Source: Streptomyces sp. NBC_01445 (GTDB lineage: Bacteria > Actinomycetota > Actinomycetes > Streptomycetales > Streptomycetaceae). Taken from it: a stretch of DNA of 64,000 nt. This document shows, piece after piece, positions 44,799 through 54,621 of this stretch (positions within the stretch are counted from its first letter, which is position 1; the number at the start of each line of letters is the position of its first letter). The stretch lies in contig NZ_CP109485.1 in assembly GCF_035918235.1 (NCBI RefSeq), positions 2,666,001-2,730,000 on the forward strand, in the 5' to 3' direction. Made by a program: the position numbers and the translations under genes. The notes beneath the pieces are model-generated. The model made no database searches. It was not told where the DNA came from and saw only the letters and a list, made by a program, of their open reading frames with translations.

Positions 44799-45260
44799 TC
44801 AGGCCTTCGCGAGCGGCTCCGTCGGATTGCGAAGCCCCTCCGCCGCGTCCGAGACGCGCTGGATCAGGTCGAAGAAGACGGCCTGCTCGTCGGCGGACAG
44901 CGGCGCGAGGAAGATCTGATTCATCCGGGCCGTGCGCACGGTCAGCTTGCGGTGGACGCGCGTCCCGTCGTCGGTGAGGCGCAGCAGGGAGCGGCGGCCG
45001 TCCTGCGGGTCGCGCACCTTGTCGATCAGTCCGCGGCGGCTGAGGCGGCTGATGACCTCGGCGATGGTCGAACGGTCGAGGCCCACGCGCTCGCCCACGG
45101 TGCGCTGGTCGAGGCCGGGCTCGGCGACGAGCGCGTTCAGGACGGCGAACTGCGGTGAGGTGATCTCCTCGGAGACCATCGTGTTCCACAGCAGGTAGTG
45201 CGCCTGCTGGAGGCGCCGGGCCAGGTGCCCCGGGTGGGTGGTCAGATCCACCGCGGCCAT
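44799..45260 (-). CDS. pcaV: PcaV, MarR family repressor of the protocatechuate operon
   Basis: A 153-residue MarR protein divergent from pcaIJFHGBL. The winged-helix is evident (SPQFAVLNALVAEPGLDQRTVGERVGLDRSTIAEVISRL, wing DPQDGRRSLLRLTDDG). Arg15, which contacts protocatechuate in the known PcaV of S. coelicolor, is present (R15 in H-L-A-R-R-L-Q). It represses the operon until protocatechuate binds. The ATG at 45260 is behind GGAGGTCC. TCGACA, 17 bases, GAGTAT on this strand may be its promoter. Confidence 0.95.
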   Translation of the reverse strand: MAAVDLTTHPGHLARRLQQAHYLLWNTMVSEEITSPQFAVLNALVAEPGLDQRTVGERVGLDRSTIAEVISRLSRRGLIDKVRDPQDGRRSLLRLTDDGTRVHRKLTVRTARMNQIFLAPLSADEQAVFFDLIQRVSDAAEGLRNPTEPLAKA

Positions 45261-45409
45261 CGCGGACCTCCGGTCTTTTTCGGGTGTGTACTGACCAATA
45301 CTCGACCATAGGGCGGCTCATGTCGAGTCGACTCCCCTGCCTACAACCACGCTAACCCTGGGCTATTGACGGTACGGGCATGCGGTGGCACCGTAAGCGC
45401 CAGTTACAT

Positions 45410-45433
45410 AAATGCTCAGTGTGCTGAGCATTT
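45410..45433. promoter_or_regulatory. Perfect palindrome, probable PcaV operator of pcaI
   Basis: AAATGCTCAG (45410-45419) and CTGAGCATTT (45424-45433) are perfect 10-base arms around TGTG, 26 bases before the pcaI start. A -35-like TTGACG is at 45366-45371. Size and symmetry suit a MarR dimer, and the position is where a repressor would block transcription. A second, smaller palindrome GAGTCGACTC is at 45325-45334, nearer pcaV. Confidence 0.75.
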
Positions 45434-45458
45434 CAGGTTCGTGGAGAGGCTGGCTCGG

Positions 45459-46241
45459 ATGGACAAGGTGGTGGCGACGGCCGCGGAAGCGGTCGCCGAC
45501 GTGGGGGACGGGGCGTCCCTCGCGGTCGGCGGGTTCGGCCTGGTCGGCGTCCCGAACGTGCTCATCGGCGCGCTCCACGAGCGCGGCACCACGGGCCTGA
45601 GCGTGGTCTCCAACAACTGCGGGGCGATGGACTCGGGCCTGGCCGTGCTGCTCGCGGCCGGGCGGATCGCCCGGGTCACCGGGTCGTACATCGGCGCCAA
45701 CAAGGAGTTCGCCCGCCAGTACCTGTCCGGCGAGGTCGAGGTCGAGATGATCCCGCAGGGCACGCTCGCCGAGCGCCTGCGGGCCGGCGGCGCCGGCATC
45801 CCCGCGTTCTACACGCCCGCCGGCGTCGGCACCCAGGTCGCCGAGGGCGGACTCCCCTGGCGCTACGACGGCCAGGGCGGCGTCGCGCTGGCGTCCCCGC
45901 CCAAGGAGGTCCGCACCTTCGACGGCACGGACTACGTCCTCGAGCACGGCATCCGCACCGACTTCGCCCTCGTGCGCGCCGCCAAGGGCGACCGCCACGG
46001 GAACCTCGTGTTCAACAAGTCCACCCGCAATTTCAACCCCCTCGCCGCGATGGCCGGACGCGTCACCGTCGCCGAGGTGGAAGAACTCGTTGAACCCGGC
46101 GACATCGACCCCGACGCCGTGCACGTGCCCGGCATCTTCGTCCAGCGCGTCGTGCCCCTCACGCCCGAGCAGGCCACGGACAAGCAGATCGAACGGCGCA
46201 CCGTCTCCGCGCCTCCGGCACGAGGAACGGTGAGCAGCTGA
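45459..46241 (+). CDS. pcaI: 3-oxoadipate CoA-transferase subunit A
   Basis: A 260-residue alpha subunit of 3-oxoacid CoA-transferase. It hands CoA from succinyl-CoA to 3-oxoadipate together with PcaJ, in the cytoplasm. The N-terminal glycine-rich segment [13 protein letters not shown] and VSNNCG are characteristic. The ATG at 45459 is behind GGAGAGGC; a GTG at 45441 in frame is a weaker choice. It is the first gene of pcaIJFHGBL, behind the presumed PcaV operator. Its TGA shares a base with the ATG of pcaJ. Confidence 0.95.
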   Translation: MDKVVATAAEAVADVGDGASLAVGGFGLVGVPNVLIGALHERGTTGLSVVSNNCGAMDSGLAVLLAAGRIARVTGSYIGANKEFARQYLSGEVEVEMIPQGTLAERLRAGGAGIPAFYTPAGVGTQVAEGGLPWRYDGQGGVALASPPKEVRTFDGTDYVLEHGIRTDFALVRAAKGDRHGNLVFNKSTRNFNPLAAMAGRVTVAEVEELVEPGDIDPDAVHVPGIFVQRVVPLTPEQATDKQIERRTVSAPPARGTVSS

Positions 46242-46885
46242 TGGCCTGGACCCGAGAAGAGATGGCCGCGCGCGCCGCCCGCGAGCTGCGCGACGGCCAG
46301 TACGTCAACCTCGGCATCGGCCTGCCGACGCTCATCCCGAACCACCTGCCGCCCGGCGTCGAGGTCGTCCTCGAATCCGAGAACGGCATCCTGGGCGTCG
46401 GCCCCTACCCGGCCGACGACGAGGTCGACCCCGATCTCATCAACGCCGGCAAGGAGACCGTCACCGTCCTGCCCGGCGCCTCGTACTTCGACTCGGCGCT
46501 CTCCTTCGGCATGATCCGCGGCGGTCACATCGACGTCGCCGTCCTCGGCGCGATGCAGGTCTCCGCCCGCGGCGACCTCGCCAACTGGGCCGTCCCCGGC
46601 AAGATGATCACCGGTATCGGCGGGGCCATGGACCTCGTCCACGGCGCGCGGAGGGTCATCGTCGCCATGACCCACACCGCCAAGGACGGCACACCCAAGA
46701 TCGTCGAGGACTGCACTCTGCCGCTGACCGGCAAGGCCTGCGTCAACCGCGTCATCACCGACCTCTGCGTCCTCGACGTCACCGCCGAGGGGCTCGAACT
46801 CGTCGAGCTGGCCCCCGGCGTCACCGCCGACGACGTCACCGCGAGGACCGCCGCCAAGGTCCGCATCCCGGAGGAAGCCCGATGA
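46241..46885 (+). CDS. pcaJ: 3-oxoadipate CoA-transferase subunit B
   Basis: The 214-residue beta subunit partners PcaI. The catalytic glutamate, which carries CoA as a thioester, is E47 in [26 protein letters not shown] near residue 26 and the [10 protein letters not shown] region are typical. One-base overlap with pcaI and a four-base overlap with pcaF keep the products in ratio. Confidence 0.95.
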   Translation: MAWTREEMAARAARELRDGQYVNLGIGLPTLIPNHLPPGVEVVLESENGILGVGPYPADDEVDPDLINAGKETVTVLPGASYFDSALSFGMIRGGHIDVAVLGAMQVSARGDLANWAVPGKMITGIGGAMDLVHGARRVIVAMTHTAKDGTPKIVEDCTLPLTGKACVNRVITDLCVLDVTAEGLELVELAPGVTADDVTARTAAKVRIPEEAR

Positions 46886-48084
46886 AGGACGTCTATGTCG
46901 TCGATGCCGTCCGCACGCCGGTCGGCAGGTACAACGGCTCCCTCGCCGCCGTCCGCCCGGACGACCTCGGCGCGCATGCCATCCGTGAACTGCTCGCGCG
47001 TACACCGGAGTTGGACCCGGCGCTGATCGGCGACGTGTACTTCGGCAACGCGAACGGCGCGGGCGAGGAGAACCGCAACGTCGGCCGCATGGCGGGGCTG
47101 CTCGCCGGGCTGCCCACCTCCGTGCCCGGCGTCACCGTCAACCGGCTGTGCGCCTCCGGCCTCGAAGCCGTCATCCAGGCCGCGCGGGCCATCGCGCTCG
47201 GCGACATCTCCATCGCCCTGGCCGGCGGTGTCGAGTCGATGACCCGCGCTCCCTACGTGCTCCCCAAGAGCGACCGGCCGTTCCCCGCGGGCAACACGGA
47301 GCTGTACTCCACGACCCTGGGCTGGCGCATGGTCAACCCGCGGATGGAGCCGCAGTGGACGGTGCCGCTCGGCGAGTCGGCCGAGCTGATCGCCGACAAG
47401 CACGGGATCACGCGTGAGCAGCAGGACGCGTACGCGCTCGCCTCGCACGAGAAGGCGTCCGCCGCGCAGAAGAACGGACTGTTCGACGCCGAGATCGTGC
47501 CGGTGGCCGTCCCGCAGCGCAAGGGCGACCCGCTCGTCGTGGCGCGCGACGAGTGCGTGCGCGAGAGCGCCTCACTGGAGGCCATGGCCACGCTCAAGCC
47601 GTCGTTCCGCAAGGAGACCGGGACGGTGACCGCGGGCAATGCGTCGCCGCTCAACGACGGCGCCGCAGCGCTGCTGCTCGTGGACGACGAGGGCCTGAAG
47701 GCCACCGGCCGCGAGCCGCTCGCCCGGGTGACGGCCTCCGGGGTCGCCGCGATCGACCCGCACTACTTCGGGCTCGGCCCCGTCGAGGCGGTCCACCGCG
47801 CGCTCGCCAGAGCAGGCAAGGGGTTCGGCGACCTGACCACGCTCGAACTGAACGAGGCGTTCGCCGCGCAGGTCCTCGGCTGTGTCGCCGAGTGGCCCGA
47901 GTTCGACCCCGCGATCCTCAACCCGCGCGGCGGCGCCATCGCGATCGGCCACCCGCTCGGCGCGTCCGGCGCGCGGCTCGCCGGATCCGTCGCGCACCAG
48001 CTCAAGGCCGCCGGTTCCGGCACCGGCGTCGCCACCCTCTGCATCGGCGTCGGACAAGGCCTCGCCCTCGTCCTCGAACGCTAA
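46882..48084 (+). CDS. pcaF: 3-oxoadipyl-CoA thiolase
   Basis: A 400-residue thiolase that splits 3-oxoadipyl-CoA into succinyl-CoA and acetyl-CoA, ending the beta-ketoadipate pathway. The acylated cysteine is C90 in [12 protein letters not shown]; the histidine is in [10 protein letters not shown] and the C-terminal cysteine in LCIGVGQG. The start overlaps the pcaJ stop in ATGA. It is distinct from the beta-oxidation thiolase at 15.7-16.9 kb, which has the G-G-G-M-G version of the last motif. Confidence 0.94.
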   Translation: MKDVYVVDAVRTPVGRYNGSLAAVRPDDLGAHAIRELLARTPELDPALIGDVYFGNANGAGEENRNVGRMAGLLAGLPTSVPGVTVNRLCASGLEAVIQAARAIALGDISIALAGGVESMTRAPYVLPKSDRPFPAGNTELYSTTLGWRMVNPRMEPQWTVPLGESAELIADKHGITREQQDAYALASHEKASAAQKNGLFDAEIVPVAVPQRKGDPLVVARDECVRESASLEAMATLKPSFRKETGTVTAGNASPLNDGAAALLLVDDEGLKATGREPLARVTASGVAAIDPHYFGLGPVEAVHRALARAGKGFGDLTTLELNEAFAAQVLGCVAEWPEFDPAILNPRGGAIAIGHPLGASGARLAGSVAHQLKAAGSGTGVATLCIGVGQGLALVLER

Positions 48085-48101
48085 GGACTCAGGAACCCAC
48101 C

Positions 48102-48872
48102 ATGGCACTCACCCAGTCGGACATCGACATCGAGGTCGCGGACCTCCAGAGCGCGTACGACAAGGCGCGCGCGGGCGGCGCGCCCGCCCAGCACCACCCG
48201 CCGCGCGACTACGCCCCGTACCGCAGCTCGCTCCTGCGTCATCCGAAGCAGCCGCTCGTCGCCGTGAACGGCGGCGACCCGGAGACCGTCGAGCTGTCCG
48301 GGCCCGTCTTCGGCGCCACGGACATCACCGACATCGACCAGGACCTGACGCGTCAGCACGCGGGCGAGCCGCTCGGCGAGCGCATCACCGTCTCCGGACG
48401 GCTCCTCGACAGCGACGGCCGCCCCGTGCGCGGCCAGCTCGTGGAGATCTGGCAGGCCAACGCGTCGGGCCGGTACGCGCATCTGCGTGACCAGCACCCT
48501 GCGCCGCTCGACCCCAACTTCACCGGTGTGGGGCGAACGCTGACCGATGATCAGGGACGCTACTCCTTCACCACCGTGAAGCCGGGCGCGTACCCGTGGC
48601 GCAATCACACCAACGCGTGGCGCCCCGCGCACATCCATTTCTCCCTGTTCGGTGACGCCTTCACGCAGCGGCTCGTGACGCAGATGTACTTCCCGAACGA
48701 CCCGCTGTTCCGCTACGACCCGATCCTGCGGTCGGTGACGGACGACGCGGCGCGCGACCGCCTGGTCGCGGCGTACAACCACGACCTGTCCCAGCCCGAG
48801 TTCTCCCTCGGCTACGAGTGGGACATCGTCCTCGACGGTCCCTCCGCCACCTGGATCGAGGAAGGCCGATGA
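48102..48872 (+). CDS. pcaH: Protocatechuate 3,4-dioxygenase beta subunit
   Basis: This 256-residue subunit carries the non-heme Fe(III) of the intradiol dioxygenase that opens protocatechuate to 3-carboxy-cis,cis-muconate. Iron ligands are visible as the tyrosines in GRYAHLRDQ and GAYPWRNH and the histidines of RPAHIHFSLFG. The core VEIWQANASGRY with PNFTGVGRTLTDDQGRYSF is the family signature. ATG at 48102, 17 bases after pcaF. The next gene overlaps by four bases. Confidence 0.95.
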   Translation: MALTQSDIDIEVADLQSAYDKARAGGAPAQHHPPRDYAPYRSSLLRHPKQPLVAVNGGDPETVELSGPVFGATDITDIDQDLTRQHAGEPLGERITVSGRLLDSDGRPVRGQLVEIWQANASGRYAHLRDQHPAPLDPNFTGVGRTLTDDQGRYSFTTVKPGAYPWRNHTNAWRPAHIHFSLFGDAFTQRLVTQMYFPNDPLFRYDPILRSVTDDAARDRLVAAYNHDLSQPEFSLGYEWDIVLDGPSATWIEEGR

Positions 48873-49447
48873 CCTCCGTGCCCGAGAAGCTCCTCCCCAC
48901 GCCGTCGCACACCGTCGGCCCGTTCTACGGCTATGCCCTGCCGTTCCCCGAGGGCGAGCAGGTCGCGCCGAAGGGGCATCCCGACACGATCGCCCTGCAC
49001 GGCTACGTGCTCGACGGCGAGGGCGCCCCGGTACCTGACGCCATCCTGGAGTTCTGGCAGGCCGGACCCGACGGCTCGCTCGACGGGGCACCCGGCTCGC
49101 TGCGCCGCGACCCCACGACCGGCGGTCATCTAGGCCGCAACGGCACGGACTTCACCGGATTCGGCCGGGTCGCCACGGACGCCGACGGGCACTACGCGCT
49201 CTTCACACTGCCGCCGGGCAACGCGGGAGTGCCGTACGTCAGCGTGTGCGTGTTCGCGCGCGGTCTGCTGCACCACCTGTTCACCCGCGCCTACCTCTCC
49301 GACGGCGCGGACCCGCTCCTCGACGCCTTGCCCGCGGAGCGGCGCGCGACGCTGCTCGCGCAGCCGCAGGAAGACGCGCACCGCACGTACCGTTTCGACA
49401 TCCGCCTTCAGGGCGAAGGCGAAACGGTCTTCCTGGAGTTCCAGTGA
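48869..49447 (+). CDS. pcaG: Protocatechuate 3,4-dioxygenase alpha subunit
   Basis: A 192-residue alpha subunit, structurally like PcaH but without the iron ligands. SHTVGPFYGYALPFPEG at the N terminus and ILEFWQAGPDGS, then FTGFGRVATDADGHY are characteristic. It forms the (alpha-beta-Fe) protomer with PcaH. The ATG at 48869 overlaps the pcaH stop by ATGA; the longer frame upstream lies in pcaH. Confidence 0.94.
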   Translation: MTSVPEKLLPTPSHTVGPFYGYALPFPEGEQVAPKGHPDTIALHGYVLDGEGAPVPDAILEFWQAGPDGSLDGAPGSLRRDPTTGGHLGRNGTDFTGFGRVATDADGHYALFTLPPGNAGVPYVSVCVFARGLLHHLFTRAYLSDGADPLLDALPAERRATLLAQPQEDAHRTYRFDIRLQGEGETVFLEFQ

Positions 49448-50778
49448 CACACGTCGATCCCGACGCCGGACTGCTCGCCCCCGGCCGGGCGGGCTCCCCC
49501 GCCGAGTCGGCCACCTCGGACGCGGCGGTCCTGCGCGCCCTGCTCGACGCGGAGGCGGGGCTCACCCGGGCGCAGGCCGCCCTGGGCCTGGCGCCCGTCG
49601 CCGCGGCGGACGCGGTGACGCGCGCCGCCGCGGACGAGGGGCGCTTCGACCCCCGTGACCTCGCGCTGCGCGCCCGCTCCGGGGGCAACCCGGTGATCCC
49701 GCTGGTCGCCGACCTGACGGCAGCGGTGGCCGGGGAGCACGCCCCGTACGTCCACCGGGGCGCCACCAGCCAGGACATCCTGGACACGGCGCTCATGCTG
49801 GTCGCGGCCCGGACGCTGGACGGGCTGCTCGGCGACCTGACGCGCACGGAGAGCGCGCTCGGTCGACTCGCGTCGGCGCACCGCGACACCGTCATGCCGG
49901 GCCGCACGCTCACGCAGCACGCCGTGCCGACGACGTTCGGCCTGAAGGCGGCGGGCTGGCGCTCGCTCGTCCTCGACGCACGCGACCGGCTGAACACCGT
50001 GCGGGCCGCTCTTCCTGTCCAACTGGGCGGCGCGGCAGGCACGTTGGCAGCGTTCGGCGTGTTCGGCGCCACGAACGCCGGTGAGCTGACCGAGGCATAC
50101 GCGGCCGAACTCGGCCTGGTCGCGCCCGTGTTGCCCTGGCACACCCTGCGCACCCCGGTCGCCGACCTCGCGGGCGCGCTCGCCTTCGCGGCCGGGGCCC
50201 TCGCCAAGCCGGCGGCGGACGTGCTCACGCTGTCCCGTACGGAGATCGGTGAGCTGTCGGAGGGGGCGGGCGGCGGTTCCTCCGCGATGCCGCACAAGGC
50301 GAACCCGGTCAGGGCCACGCTCGTCGCGGCGGCCGCCCGCCGCGCACCCGCGCTCGCCGCGACGCTGTACGCGTCGATGGCGGCCGAGGACGAGCGCCCC
50401 GCCGGTGCCTGGCACGCGGAGTGGGAGCCGCTGCGCGACCTCCTGCGGCTGGTGGGCGGCGCGGCGCGCGACGCGGCCGAGCTCGCCGAAGGGCTTCAGG
50501 TCCACGCGGACGTGATGCGTGAACACCTCTTCGCCACCCATGGGTTGATCGTCTCGGAGCGCCTGGCGGCCGAACTGGCGCCCCTGCTCGGGCGTGCCCG
50601 CGCGAAGTCCCTGCTCACCGAGGCGGCGCGGCGCACCCGCGCCGAGGACAGGCCCCTGGCCGAGATCCTGGCCGACGAGCCCGATCTCAAGGGCGTCGAC
50701 CTGGCCGACCTCACCGACCCCGCCCGTTACACCGGCTCCGCCGGAGCCCTCACCGACCGTGCCCTGGAGCGACGTTGA
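49444..50778 (+). CDS. pcaB: 3-carboxy-cis,cis-muconate cycloisomerase
   Basis: This 444-residue member of the fumarase/aspartase superfamily forms gamma-carboxymuconolactone from the ring-opened product. The superfamily signature GGSSAMPHKANPVRA lies near residue 280, and YVHRGATSQDILDTA near residue 103. The GTG start at 49444 overlaps the pcaG stop (GTGA). The length agrees with bacterial PcaB. The C terminus overlaps pcaL by four bases. Confidence 0.94.
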   Translation: MTHVDPDAGLLAPGRAGSPAESATSDAAVLRALLDAEAGLTRAQAALGLAPVAAADAVTRAAADEGRFDPRDLALRARSGGNPVIPLVADLTAAVAGEHAPYVHRGATSQDILDTALMLVAARTLDGLLGDLTRTESALGRLASAHRDTVMPGRTLTQHAVPTTFGLKAAGWRSLVLDARDRLNTVRAALPVQLGGAAGTLAAFGVFGATNAGELTEAYAAELGLVAPVLPWHTLRTPVADLAGALAFAAGALAKPAADVLTLSRTEIGELSEGAGGGSSAMPHKANPVRATLVAAAARRAPALAATLYASMAAEDERPAGAWHAEWEPLRDLLRLVGGAARDAAELAEGLQVHADVMREHLFATHGLIVSERLAAELAPLLGRARAKSLLTEAARRTRAEDRPLAEILADEPDLKGVDLADLTDPARYTGSAGALTDRALERR

Positions 50779-51929
50779 GCACTGCATCCCCCGACCGCGG
50801 CACCCTTCTTCACCACCGCGCCGAAGGCCCCGCCACCGCTCCCCCGCTCCTCCTGGGCCCCTCGCTCGGCACCTCCACCGCCCTGTGGGACGCGGTCGCG
50901 CCCGAACTGTCCGCCACCCACCGTGTGGTGCGCTGGGACCTGCCGGGACACGGAAAGTCCCCGGCAGGCCTGATCGGCCCGGGCGCGACCGTCGCCGATC
51001 TGGCCGGGCTCGTCCTGGACCTCGCCGACTCCCTCGGCATCGAGCGCTTCGCGTACGCGGGGGTGTCGCTCGGCGGCGCGGTGGGCCTGCACCTCGCCGT
51101 CCACCACCCGGACCGGGTGACGAGCCTCGCGGTGATCTGCTCGTCGGCGCACTTCGGCGGCTCGAAGCCCTGGGAGGAACGGGCCGAGCTCGTACGCCGC
51201 GAGGGGCTCGGCCCGGTCGCCGAGACCGCCGACCGGCGCTGGTTCACGCCCGGATTCACCGTCCCCGCCCTCATCGAGGACCACCGCACCGCCAACCCGG
51301 AGGCGTACGCGGCCTGTTGCGACGCCCTCGCCGCGTTCGACATCCGCGAGGAGCTCGCCTCGATCACGGCTCCCACGCTGCTGATCGCGGGCCGCGAGGA
51401 CCCGGCGACGCCGCCCGCGCATCTGCGGGAGATCGCCGATGCGGTGCCCGGCTCGTCGCTCGTCGAGATCGCGGGTGCCTCGCACCTCGCCCCCGCCCAG
51501 TGCCCCGAACCCGTGATCACGGCGCTGCGCGCCCAGCTCGGCGGGGGTGCCGGACGCGGCATGGAGGTGCGCAGGCAGGTGCTCGGCGACGCGCACGTCG
51601 ACCGCGCGCAGGCCCGGCAGAGCCCGTTCACGGCCCGCTTCCAGGACTTCATCTCGCGCTACGCGTGGGGCGAGATCTGGACCGACCCGACGCTGACGCG
51701 CCGCGAACGCTCCATGATCACGATGACGGCACTCGTGGCCCACGGCCACTACGACGAGCTGGCCATGCACGTACGCGCCGCGCTGCGCAACGGCCTGACG
51801 CCCGACGAGATCGGCGCCGTACTGCTGCAGTCCGCGGTGTACTGCGGTGTCCCCGCGGCCAATTCGGCGTTCGCGGTGGCTCAGCGGGTCCTCGCCGAGG
51901 AGAGCGGAGAGGACCCGGCCGCGGACTGA
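50775..51929 (+). CDS. pcaL: PcaL: fused 3-oxoadipate enol-lactonase and 4-carboxymuconolactone decarboxylase
   Basis: A 384-residue fusion of PcaD and PcaC, as known from Streptomyces. The N-terminal alpha/beta hydrolase (about 1-255) has the nucleophile in YAGVSLGGAVGL, an acid near L-L-I-A-G-R-E-D and the histidine in GASHLAPAQ. The C-terminal decarboxylase (about 260-384) has GEIWTDPTLTRRERSMITM and AVYCGVPAANSAF. The TTG start at 50775 overlaps the pcaB stop. It closes the operon, giving a complete path from protocatechuate to the CoA products. Confidence 0.95.
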   Translation: MSTASPDRGTLLHHRAEGPATAPPLLLGPSLGTSTALWDAVAPELSATHRVVRWDLPGHGKSPAGLIGPGATVADLAGLVLDLADSLGIERFAYAGVSLGGAVGLHLAVHHPDRVTSLAVICSSAHFGGSKPWEERAELVRREGLGPVAETADRRWFTPGFTVPALIEDHRTANPEAYAACCDALAAFDIREELASITAPTLLIAGREDPATPPAHLREIADAVPGSSLVEIAGASHLAPAQCPEPVITALRAQLGGGAGRGMEVRRQVLGDAHVDRAQARQSPFTARFQDFISRYAWGEIWTDPTLTRRERSMITMTALVAHGHYDELAMHVRAALRNGLTPDEIGAVLLQSAVYCGVPAANSAFAVAQRVLAEESGEDPAAD

Positions 51930-51948
51930 ACCTCGCGCACGCCGACGG

Positions 51949-54621
51949 TCAGCGCAGGCCGCGTCCCGTGTCCAGGACCTCACGGGCGCGGGCGGCCAGG
52001 CCGTCGGCGCCGCACGACTTGGCCAGGGTGAGGCCTCGGGTGAGTTCCGCGACCGAGCGGGCGGCGATGCCGTACTCGACGCGGGCCACCGCGTGTTCGT
52101 ACGCGCAGGGCGACGCCTCGAGGTACGTGACGGACTTCGCGTAGAGCGTCAGGGAGCGCTGGCCGGTCTCCAGGGCGGCTTCGCAGCGCAAGGCCTCCCC
52201 GATCGCCGTGTCCGTGCCGAAGCGCTCGGCCTGGAGCCGGGCGTCGGCGGCCAGTTCCCTGGAGCGCGTCGGGTCCTCGGTGGCGAGCGCGCGGGCCAGG
52301 TCGCAGGCCCAGGGCGCCATGATCGTGTTGTGTCCGCCGCGGGCGGTGGCCGCCTTGGCCGCCGCCTCCAGCTCGTTGACGCCCTCCTCGGTGCGGCCCG
52401 CGGCGATCAGCAGGCGTCCTCGGACGGAGTGCGCGTCGGGCAGGACGATCGTGGAGGGGTAGGGCGGGCCGAAGGAGTAGCGCTCCGCGATCTCCATCGC
52501 CTCGCCGATCCGGCCCCGGGCCACGAGCGTGTCGATGAGCATGCACGCGGCGTCCCAGTGCATGGGCAGGCCGCGGCCGACGCGGTCGGCCAGGCGCAGG
52601 CTCTCGCGCAGGACGGCCTCGGCGTCGGTGAGGCGGCCGCGCCTGCGGTGGACGTAACCGACGAAGGCGTGCGCGAGCGCCAGATGGCCGCCGCTCCAGC
52701 GCGCCGTCTCGTAGGCGCGTACGGCCTCGGTGAACAGGCTCTCCGCGCGGTCGAGCCGGTCGGCGAAGAGATAGGCGCTGCCGAGCATGGCGAGGAGTTC
52801 GAAGCCCCACTCGGGGTCGGTCCAGCCGAGGCCCGGCGCGAGGCGTTCGTTGACGAGGGAGCGGTCGCAGAGTTCGACCACCTCCTCCGCGTTCTCGCCG
52901 CGCGTCATCGCGTCGAAGGCGCGCAGGACGAGCAGGACCCGCTCGGGGTTGTCCCGGCCGGTGAGGGAGCCCGCGAGCGCGGCGAGATTGCGGGAGCGGC
53001 CCGGGGAGTCCTCCTCGCCCGCGTGGATGCCCTCCCACATGTAGCGCATGGCCTGGAGGCGGAGACGGGCCGGACCCGGGTCGAGCCGCGCGGCCTCGGC
53101 GTCGATCTCGCGCAGCGCCACTTCCAGCTGGTTGTTGTGGACGAGGGCCTGGGACAGCCGGCACACGGCGTCCACGCGCGCGTCCCCGTCGAGGCCCGGG
53201 TTGGTGTCGAGGGCCTGGCGCAGGTAGCCGATGGTGACGGCGGGCGAGGTGAGGAGGGTGGCGCAGCCCAGCTCGTAGAGCAGTCCGGACCGTACGTCGG
53301 GCAGCGGCGGTTCCTGGAGGGCGCGCTCCAGACAGCGGCGGGCGGCCTCCGGGGCGCCGACCGCGAGGTGTTCGCCGGCCGCCGCGCGCAGCTGCTCGAC
53401 GAGTTCCGGGTCGTCGTCCGGGTGGACCTGGAGCAGATGCCGGGAGGCGGCCGCGGCGCCGTGGCCCGAGGCGGTGACGGCCCAGGCGGCCTGCCCGTGC
53501 ATGGCGGTGCGGGTGGCCGCCGGGATGGAGCGGTACACGGCGCTGGCGATCAGCGGGTGGACGAACTCCAGCCTCACGGCGCCGTCTTCGTACGTCACGT
53601 CGGTGAGGATGCGGGCGGCGCGCAGCCGCACGGCGCAGCGGCCGGCCTCGCCCGGCGTCATCCCGGCGAGGCGCGCCGCGAGGTCGTGGGCGATCCGGGT
53701 GCCGAGGATGGCGGCGGCCCAGGCGAAGCGCGTCGCGTCGGTGCCGAGGCCTTCGAGGCGGTCGACGAGGCCGCGGCCGCGCGCCGACTTGTTCAGGGCG
53801 CGCAGCTCGCCGGCCGAGCCCTCCGCGGGTTCGAGTTCGCTGTCCTGGACCTTGGCCAGGAGCTCGACCGTCTCGTACGGGTTGCCGCCGGTGACGGCCC
53901 ACACCTCGCGGCAGAAGGGGGCGTCGGCGTGCTCGCCGAGGGTGGCGCGGGTGAGTCCTGCGGTGGCGTCGGGGGTGAGGGCGTACAGGGTGGTGCGGGG
54001 CCGGGCGGCGGCGCCGACGGCTTCGAGGTGTCCGGTGGAGGCGGCGGTCGCCTCGCCGTCGCGGTGGGCGACGACCACGAGGACGGGGAGGTCGTCGAGG
54101 CGTTCGGCGAACGCGGCGAGCCAGTGGAGGGTCTCCTCGTCGGCCCATTGCGCGTCGTCGACGAGCAGGACGAGCGGCCAGTGCAGCCGGGCGAGCCGGG
54201 ACACGGCCGCGACGAGTCCGTCGCGCACACCCTGCGGGTCGGCCTGGCGGCCGCCCGGTTCGGCTATGCCGAGGGCGGGGCCGGCGATCTCGTACCAGTC
54301 GCCGAAGTACTCGCGGGCCTCCTCCTGCGAGAGCACGAGGAGGGCGGGCTGCAGCAACTGGCGTACGACGTTGAAGGGGACGGAGGTGACGGTCTCACCG
54401 CCGCGGGCCGACCAGACCGTGGCCCGTCCCGCCGCGATGCGGCGCACCTCTTCGAGGAGGGCGGTCTTGCCGATGCCCGCTTCGCCCCTGAACACGACGA
54501 GGCTGCCCGACGACGCCGCGTCCCCGCAGAGTTCGCCGAGCGCCCGCTCGACGTCCGCGATCTCCTTGTCCCGCTCCCACAGGGCGGCCGAGGCGGCTCC
54601 TTCAGGCCGACTCCGCGTCAT
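51949..54621 (-). CDS. Large ATPase regulator-like protein (LAL type) lacking the LuxR HTH
   Basis: The 890-residue protein has the layout of LAL (large ATP-binding regulators of the LuxR family): an N-terminal NTPase with Walker A FRGEAGIGKTALLEEV (near residue 45) and Walker B LVLLVDDAQWADEETL (near 150), a winged-helix-like region, and a long TPR-like helical part. LALs normally end in a LuxR helix-turn-helix; here the sequence stops with ARAREVLDTGRGLR and only 19 bases separate it from pcaL, so no HTH can follow. It may act by protein contact instead. It is convergent with the pca operon. Confidence 0.82.
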   Translation of the reverse strand: MTRSRPEGAASAALWERDKEIADVERALGELCGDAASSGSLVVFRGEAGIGKTALLEEVRRIAAGRATVWSARGGETVTSVPFNVVRQLLQPALLVLSQEEAREYFGDWYEIAGPALGIAEPGGRQADPQGVRDGLVAAVSRLARLHWPLVLLVDDAQWADEETLHWLAAFAERLDDLPVLVVVAHRDGEATAASTGHLEAVGAAARPRTTLYALTPDATAGLTRATLGEHADAPFCREVWAVTGGNPYETVELLAKVQDSELEPAEGSAGELRALNKSARGRGLVDRLEGLGTDATRFAWAAAILGTRIAHDLAARLAGMTPGEAGRCAVRLRAARILTDVTYEDGAVRLEFVHPLIASAVYRSIPAATRTAMHGQAAWAVTASGHGAAAASRHLLQVHPDDDPELVEQLRAAAGEHLAVGAPEAARRCLERALQEPPLPDVRSGLLYELGCATLLTSPAVTIGYLRQALDTNPGLDGDARVDAVCRLSQALVHNNQLEVALREIDAEAARLDPGPARLRLQAMRYMWEGIHAGEEDSPGRSRNLAALAGSLTGRDNPERVLLVLRAFDAMTRGENAEEVVELCDRSLVNERLAPGLGWTDPEWGFELLAMLGSAYLFADRLDRAESLFTEAVRAYETARWSGGHLALAHAFVGYVHRRRGRLTDAEAVLRESLRLADRVGRGLPMHWDAACMLIDTLVARGRIGEAMEIAERYSFGPPYPSTIVLPDAHSVRGRLLIAAGRTEEGVNELEAAAKAATARGGHNTIMAPWACDLARALATEDPTRSRELAADARLQAERFGTDTAIGEALRCEAALETGQRSLTLYAKSVTYLEASPCAYEHAVARVEYGIAARSVAELTRGLTLAKSCGADGLAARAREVLDTGRGLR

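Noticed and set aside
45366..45458. Upstream start for pcaI at 45366
   Set aside because: It would put the palindromic operator in coding sequence; the ATG at 45459 has a proper ribosome site and matches the family N terminus.
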